Below the pieces are notes generated by a model. The model made no database searches, was not told where the DNA came from, and saw only the letters and a list, made by a program, of their open reading frames with translations. Position numbers and translations under genes: made by a program. From Fluviicola sp. (GTDB taxonomy: Bacteria > Bacteroidota > Bacteroidia > Flavobacteriales_D > Crocinitomicaceae), in the NCBI GenBank assembly GCA_002734065.2, contig NVXU02000015.1:1-64000 (forward strand): a stretch of 64,000 nt of DNA. The letters are read 5' to 3'. Numbering within the stretch: position 1 is the first letter of the stretch; each line of letters opens with the position of its first letter. Shown here one piece after another: positions 59,085-64,000 of the stretch.

Positions 59085-59871
59085 TCATTTCTTTTCCGCA
59101 TTGATTGCAATAAACAGAACCGAAGGGATTGTCGTGTTGACAATTCTCACAAAGGTTATCATCTTCATGATTGTCCTTAAACCTTGCCATTTCGACGGAA
59201 ATTAGCCCTGTTGGCACTGCAATGATAGCATAACCGAGAATCATCATTACCGAGGACAGCATTTTCCCAAAAACAGTGTACGGAACGACGTCGCCATAAC
59301 CTACCGTTGTTGTTGTTACAATTGCCCAATAAATACTTGCTGGAATGCTGTCAAAACCGTGTTCTCCCCCTTCGATAACGTACATTACTGTTCCTGCCAT
59401 GACCATCATCAGTACAACGAAGAATAAAAACACCATGATTTTATAGTAACTTGCTTTGAGAGAATGGGCGAGCAATTGAGATTCTGAAGTGAACCTACTC
59501 AGTTTTAATATTCTGAAAATTCTCAATAATCTTGCCGCTCTTACAACTCGTAATGAGGCATAACCAGAAATAAATGGACTGATAAATGTAGGAACAATAG
59601 AAATTAAGTCAATGATTCCCCACCAACTGAAGATGTATTTTAACGGTCTTGGAGAAATGATTATTCTCAGCAGGTATTCTATCGTAAAGAGAATAGTGAA
59701 TCCCCATTCGATGTAAAACAGTTCTTCTTGAAAGGATTCACGCCAAGCTGGAACGCTTTCAAACATAATTACTAAGACGGAGATCAGAATTAGAAACAAT
59801 AAAGTAATGTCAAAGGTCTTTCCTGATTTGGAGGTTGTTCCGAAGATTATGTTGTAGAGTTTTTGCTTCAC
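59074..59871 (-). CDS. Voltage-gated-type potassium/ion channel with C-terminal zinc ribbon
   Basis: S4-like LRVVRAARLLRIFRILKLSRF; filter TTTTVGYGDVVP; CENCQHDNPFGSVYCNQCGKE. Confidence 0.9.
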   Translation of the reverse strand: MKQKLYNIIFGTTSKSGKTFDITLLFLILISVLVIMFESVPAWRESFQEELFYIEWGFTILFTIEYLLRIIISPRPLKYIFSWWGIIDLISIVPTFISPFISGYASLRVVRAARLLRIFRILKLSRFTSESQLLAHSLKASYYKIMVFLFFVVLMMVMAGTVMYVIEGGEHGFDSIPASIYWAIVTTTTVGYGDVVPYTVFGKMLSSVMMILGYAIIAVPTGLISVEMARFKDNHEDDNLCENCQHDNPFGSVYCNQCGKEMING

Positions 59872-59938
59872 CAGATAAAGGTAATAAAAAAGAAGATATG
59901 ATTGTTGATCGTAGTTAACATCATTATCGATAAAAATT

Positions 59939-60078
59939 GGTTCTATGTTGATTTAGATGGGTGCTTAGTTTCTCGCGCAGATTACGCAGATTAACGCAGA
60001 CAGGGCTGTGTCTCATTGTATGTCGAATGTTATTTAAGAGTTCTTAATTTAACTACCCTCCTAAATCAACATAGAGCC
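59939..60078. mobile_element. Small (~140 bp) TIR-bounded intergenic element (MITE-like)
   Basis: 24-bp ends ggttctatgttgatttagatgggt and accctcctaaatcaacatagagcc (21/24 as inverted repeats); interior cgcagattacgcagattaacgcag. Confidence 0.6.
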
Positions 60079-60189
60079 TAAAAATTAAGCTTTACTATTT
60101 CCATTTTTTGGAACTAATTTCGCGTTAGGGATAGAAGCGACATCCTTTTTTGGAAAAAAAGATATAGCGAATAGCCCGCCCGAACGCCC

Positions 60190-60232
60190 AAAACAAAAAA
60201 AAGGGACATCATCCGACATCCCTTTCTCTTAC
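60190..60232 (-). terminator. Rho-independent terminator downstream of ahcY remnant
   Basis: gggatgtcggatgatgtccctttttttt on minus strand. Confidence 0.75.
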
Positions 60233-60247
60233 AATAGAATTCTCTAT

Positions 60248-60322
60248 TAATATCTGTAGTGATCCACCTTGTAGGGTCCTTCAATTTTCACATCGATATA
60301 ATCAGCTTGTTCTTGTGTCAAG
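60248..60322 (-). pseudogene. ahcY: C-terminal remnant of adenosylhomocysteinase
   Basis: Minus-strand translation FLTQEQADYIDVKIEGPYKVDHYRY*, characteristic SAHH C-terminus; upstream in-frame stop. Confidence 0.85.
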
Positions 60323-60355
60323 AATAAACTATTTTTATTATTCCTAAATTATGCT

Positions 60356-62179
60356 TTAAATTTTAATAATCTTGAATTCTGTCCTTCGGTTCTCTTGATG
60401 TTCTTTTTCAGAACAGCGAACACCATTCTTACATCGGTTAATTAATTGAGACTCACCAAAACCTTTTCCAGTAATCCTATTAGGATTTGAAATTTTACCT
60501 TTAATATAGTCTGCTGATGCTTTCGCACGCTTATCCGATAATGATAAATTAGTTGCATCGCTGCCTCTACTGTCTGTATGTGACCCTAATTCAACTTCCA
60601 TTGAAGGGTTTTCGTTCATCACCTTAACAATCTTATCAAGTTCTAAAGCAGCGTCAGGTCTAATTATATATTTACCCAAATCAAAGTAAATGGGTCGTAC
60701 ATCGATGAGGTCCTCTAAGTTCGTTTCCCCTTCAGTAATTAGCTCCATAGATAAATCAACTTCGTCTGATATTTTATATTGACCTGGCGTGTTAATAATC
60801 TTGTCGTATTTACTAGATTTAGATAAATAACCTTCCGCTACTATTTTTATCATATAATTTAATTTATCATTCAATTTTGCTCCTTCAAGTTTCTTTAAAA
60901 AACTACCTGCAGAGGTTGTTGTATACTCCTCCTCTTCTCCTGTAGATAAATCTACCAAAAATATTTTTGCATTGCCTATTGGCTGGTTCGTTTTACTATC
61001 AGTAATTATTCCCAAAATCGAAATGCCAAAATCTTTATTTAATGTTATATTCCTAGTATATTCTTGGGACGCTTCTATAGTTGGGATTTTCTCAATTGAT
61101 GAATAGTAGCTTTCTAAATCTGTTGCAACTTGATAAGTAGTATTCGGATCAACGTTAAATTGATATTCTCCTTTAGAATTTGTCAAGACTTTGGATATCT
61201 CCTGTCCATTACTACCTAAAACTCGTACTTCAGCATCTGAAAGAGGCGTACCATTCACATCAGTGACAACTCCTTGTAAAAAGCTAACATTTGCAAATTT
61301 TTCACTATTAATGAAATAATAGAGATCGTCACTCCCTTTACCTCCTTCTCGGTTGGAAGAAAAATAACCAGAGTATTGATCACTCGATATAATGAAAGAA
61401 AAATCATCTGCAGGAGAATTTATAGGTGCTTCAAGAGCTTTGACATCACTTACGCCTCCATAAGTTTGAGCAGCATAAATATCCAAGCCCCCCATTCCAT
61501 TATGTCCATCAGAAGAGAAAAATAATATCCCTTCTTTATGTATGAAAGGAAACATTTCATTTCCGGCTGTATTTATCTTTGATCCCATATTCAAAGGTCT
61601 CCCCCATGTTCCGTCTTCATTTCGATTAACTGAATAGATATCAGTCCCGCCGTATCCTCCTGGCATATTAGATGTGAAATACAATGTCATTCCATCACCA
61701 GATAATGAAGGCTGGCCAACACTATAATCTGGATGGTTGAATGGAACATTTTGTGGCTTAGACCACTTTCCAGCAATTAACCTAGATGTCACTATCTTTA
61801 ATGTTAAAACTTCTTTGTTATCGTATTGGTTTTGGGTATATACCATAAAGTCAGAAGCATTATTAAATGAAGCTGGACCTTCATTGTACTTCTTATTTCT
61901 CTTTTTATTGAAATATTTTACATTTTGTAATTCTCCAGCTCCGCCTGGATCCGTGATAAACAAATCATAATATTCCAAATTATTACCGTCCCATTTTCTT
62001 TTTACCACAGTGTTTACATCCCTTGATGATGCAAAAACAATTTGTCCATTAAAAAATGTTGGTCCAAAGTCAGATTCCTCGGAGTTAATTTCCAAATTTC
62101 TAATTTTAAAACGCTCATCCTCTCCTGCGAGAGCATTCAAACTAGACAATACAAGTAATCCTAATATAATTTTTTTCAT
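60356..62179 (-). CDS. OmpA family protein with PD40/WD40-like repeats and carboxypeptidase-regulatory-like domains (PorE-like)
   Basis: SGDGMTLYFTSNMPGGYGGTDIY; VELGSHTDSRGSDATNLSLSDKRAKASADYI. Confidence 0.88.
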   Translation of the reverse strand: MKKIILGLLVLSSLNALAGEDERFKIRNLEINSEESDFGPTFFNGQIVFASSRDVNTVVKRKWDGNNLEYYDLFITDPGGAGELQNVKYFNKKRNKKYNEGPASFNNASDFMVYTQNQYDNKEVLTLKIVTSRLIAGKWSKPQNVPFNHPDYSVGQPSLSGDGMTLYFTSNMPGGYGGTDIYSVNRNEDGTWGRPLNMGSKINTAGNEMFPFIHKEGILFFSSDGHNGMGGLDIYAAQTYGGVSDVKALEAPINSPADDFSFIISSDQYSGYFSSNREGGKGSDDLYYFINSEKFANVSFLQGVVTDVNGTPLSDAEVRVLGSNGQEISKVLTNSKGEYQFNVDPNTTYQVATDLESYYSSIEKIPTIEASQEYTRNITLNKDFGISILGIITDSKTNQPIGNAKIFLVDLSTGEEEEYTTTSAGSFLKKLEGAKLNDKLNYMIKIVAEGYLSKSSKYDKIINTPGQYKISDEVDLSMELITEGETNLEDLIDVRPIYFDLGKYIIRPDAALELDKIVKVMNENPSMEVELGSHTDSRGSDATNLSLSDKRAKASADYIKGKISNPNRITGKGFGESQLINRCKNGVRCSEKEHQENRRTEFKIIKI

Positions 62180-62187
62180 AATTCTAA

Positions 62188-63120
62188 TTAAAAATAACGT
62201 GGTGAAGTAATCTTAGATTTACTCCCTCTATAGAATAAATCATATCTAAGCATCACTTCGTGTGACCCTTGATTATAGGTGATTGTTCTAAAGTTATAAG
62301 AGAAATCATACGAATAACCTATACGCAGGCTTTCTTTGAAAGTATAACCAATTAGAATTCCTACTGCATCATTCCACCTCCACATTGCTCCAATTTCAAA
62401 CTTCTTATTAAAAATAAGCATATTTGTTAAGTCTGCAGTTATAGGTGCACCGTATGTTGCCCTAACGAAGGTTGCTGGTTTCCATTCTATTTTTTTAGAA
62501 AGATTGAAAATACCTCCTGCTGTAAAATAAAAATTCTGAACCTCTTTTGCTCCTAAAGGATCCACATTGTTAATTGAATTTCGATAATTACTCAATAATA
62601 TTTTAGGTGTACTTAATCCGATATAGAAATGCTCATTTGTATAAAGTAAACCAAAACCAAAATCATAAGTAAGGTCATTTCTCGAAGAATTGGCTATTGC
62701 GATATCTCCTGTAGATGTTGATGTTAACGATGACAAATTTCTATCGAATTGCGTTATCCCTCCTTTAATTCCGAATGCTAATCTATTTTTACTATTTAGT
62801 TTAAGCATATAAGCGATATCAACATTTGCAGAGAAGGTGTTTACAGGTCCAATTCTATCATTCATAACAGAAAGCCCCATTGCCAACGTATTTTTATAAA
62901 TTGGTGAGTTAATCGTTAATGTTTGAGTTGTAGGAGCTCCCTCAACACCAATCCATTGACTTCTGTGCAATAAAGTGGCCGAAAACATTCCTCTATTACC
63001 TGCATAGGCAGGATTCACCGCCATTGTATTAAATGCGTAATGAGTAAACATTGGATCTGATTGTGCGCTTACATTAAAAGTAGACACAAAAATTATTAAA
63101 AGCGTAATTATATTTTTCAT
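62188..63120 (-). CDS. PorP/SprF family type IX secretion membrane protein
   Basis: DPMFTHYAFNTMAVNPAYAGNRGMFSATLLHRSQWIGVEGAPTTQTLTINSP. Confidence 0.92.
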   Translation of the reverse strand: MKNIITLLIIFVSTFNVSAQSDPMFTHYAFNTMAVNPAYAGNRGMFSATLLHRSQWIGVEGAPTTQTLTINSPIYKNTLAMGLSVMNDRIGPVNTFSANVDIAYMLKLNSKNRLAFGIKGGITQFDRNLSSLTSTSTGDIAIANSSRNDLTYDFGFGLLYTNEHFYIGLSTPKILLSNYRNSINNVDPLGAKEVQNFYFTAGGIFNLSKKIEWKPATFVRATYGAPITADLTNMLIFNKKFEIGAMWRWNDAVGILIGYTFKESLRIGYSYDFSYNFRTITYNQGSHEVMLRYDLFYRGSKSKITSPRYF

Positions 63121-63149
63121 AATGATTCTATTTAAATCTTGTTATTTAA

Positions 63150-64000
63150 TTATCTGGTTAAATAAATATATCCTGTCATTGGTTTTCTTCCGTCACTTAA
63201 TTCAAAAACATAGAAATAAGAACCAACTGGTAATTCGTCATTGTTTACAAAGTTGGGAGCCTCTGATCTTCCATTCCAGTTGTTCTGATAGTTATCCGAA
63301 GAGTACACCAAATTGCCCCATCTATTAAATATTTGCAATTTAGAGTTAGGGTAGTCATAGATGCCTTGAATTTCAAAAACATCATTCACCTCATCAAAAT
63401 TTGGTGAAAAAACTTGTGGAATAATAATTTCGCAAGGATCTGAATCTAGGTAGTTAAAAGAGTCATCGTTATCGCAATTGTCAATTATTCCATCTTCATT
63501 CTCATCATATTCATCAATAGTTAGAATACCATCACCGTCATCATCTGGATCTTGAAAATCAAGTCTCCCATCACCGTCAGTATCATTTGAAGGGAACCAG
63601 TTCATTTCCCAGAAATCATCCCAACCATTATTATTCACATCTGTAAAATTGTCAAGAACTCCATTTTTATCAGCATCATTTTGCCAAGGAGCTGATTCAG
63701 CAATATCAAAAATTCCATCATTATCCGAATCTAAATCTAAATTATCTGGAATACCATCAGAATCTGTATCACCATTATTCGATGAAGTAATTAATTCATC
63801 ATAATCTGATGTTCCATCGTTATCATCATCCAAATCATAATAGTTTACAACTCCATCCATATCTGAATCAGTTGAAACCACAAATACAACTATATCAGTA
63901 ACACAACCAGGTACAGGAAGATTGTCATCACAAACTACATACTCCAGAGTATCTAATCCTTCAAAATCAGTCATGGGAGAATAATTAATAGTTCCATCTG
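63150..64000 (-). CDS. Type B CTD (gliding motility-associated C-terminal domain) secreted protein with thrombospondin type 3-like Asp repeats; partial, continues beyond window
   Basis: DSDMDGVVNYYDLDDDNDG repeats; IPQVFSPNFDEVNDVFEIQGI...LQIFNRWGNLVYSSDNY...GSYFYVFELSDGRKPMTGYIYLTR; frame open to window end. Confidence 0.9.
   Translation of the reverse strand, partial: DGTINYSPMTDFEGLDTLEYVVCDDNLPVPGCVTDIVVFVVSTDSDMDGVVNYYDLDDDNDGTSDYDELITSSNNGDTDSDGIPDNLDLDSDNDGIFDIAESAPWQNDADKNGVLDNFTDVNNNGWDDFWEMNWFPSNDTDGDGRLDFQDPDDDGDGILTIDEYDENEDGIIDNCDNDDSFNYLDSDPCEIIIPQVFSPNFDEVNDVFEIQGIYDYPNSKLQIFNRWGNLVYSSDNYQNNWNGRSEAPNFVNNDELPVGSYFYVFELSDGRKPMTGYIYLTR

Overview
Chromosomal window from a Bacteroidota (Flavobacteriales-like) bacterium. 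It is gene-dense and has no rRNA, tRNA, CRISPR array, IS transposase or prophage that I could recognise. Housekeeping genes: ruvC, dihydroorotase, recX, RNase E/G, HU, mutY, ssb, folK, clpP-clpX, trmB, nadE, ABC-F, topA, and the run miaB / sigma-54 AAA+ regulator / lptE-like / secG / groES / groEL. Gliding/T9SS genes are unusually concentrated: gldE-gldD, gldC and gldB, gldK-gldL-gldM-gldN plus a second gldM paralogue, two porP/sprF genes, an OmpA/PD40 protein, several type A CTD secreted proteins and one type B CTD protein running off the right edge. The most interesting items are: (1) a chimeric scar at 1522-1635 joining diverged copies of two flanking gene ends, implying a merged tandem duplication or two alleles carrying different cargo (AlbA_2 gene versus lipoprotein); (2) a second GldM that keeps the motor TM segment but has a diverged periplasmic part; (3) a four-helix-bundle (S23/IVP-like) gene between imperfect direct repeats that separates gldB from gldC; (4) a 4 x 14-bp repeat array overlapping the promoter of an orphan AAA ATPase; (5) an ahcY 3'-end remnant with its terminator; (6) a perfect 30-bp REP-like palindrome inside a coding sequence; and (7) many intergenic repeat families (7-9 bp VNTRs, CTCCTACGGAG palindromes, a small TIR element). 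All calls come from reading the sequence and recalled family knowledge; no database search was run.
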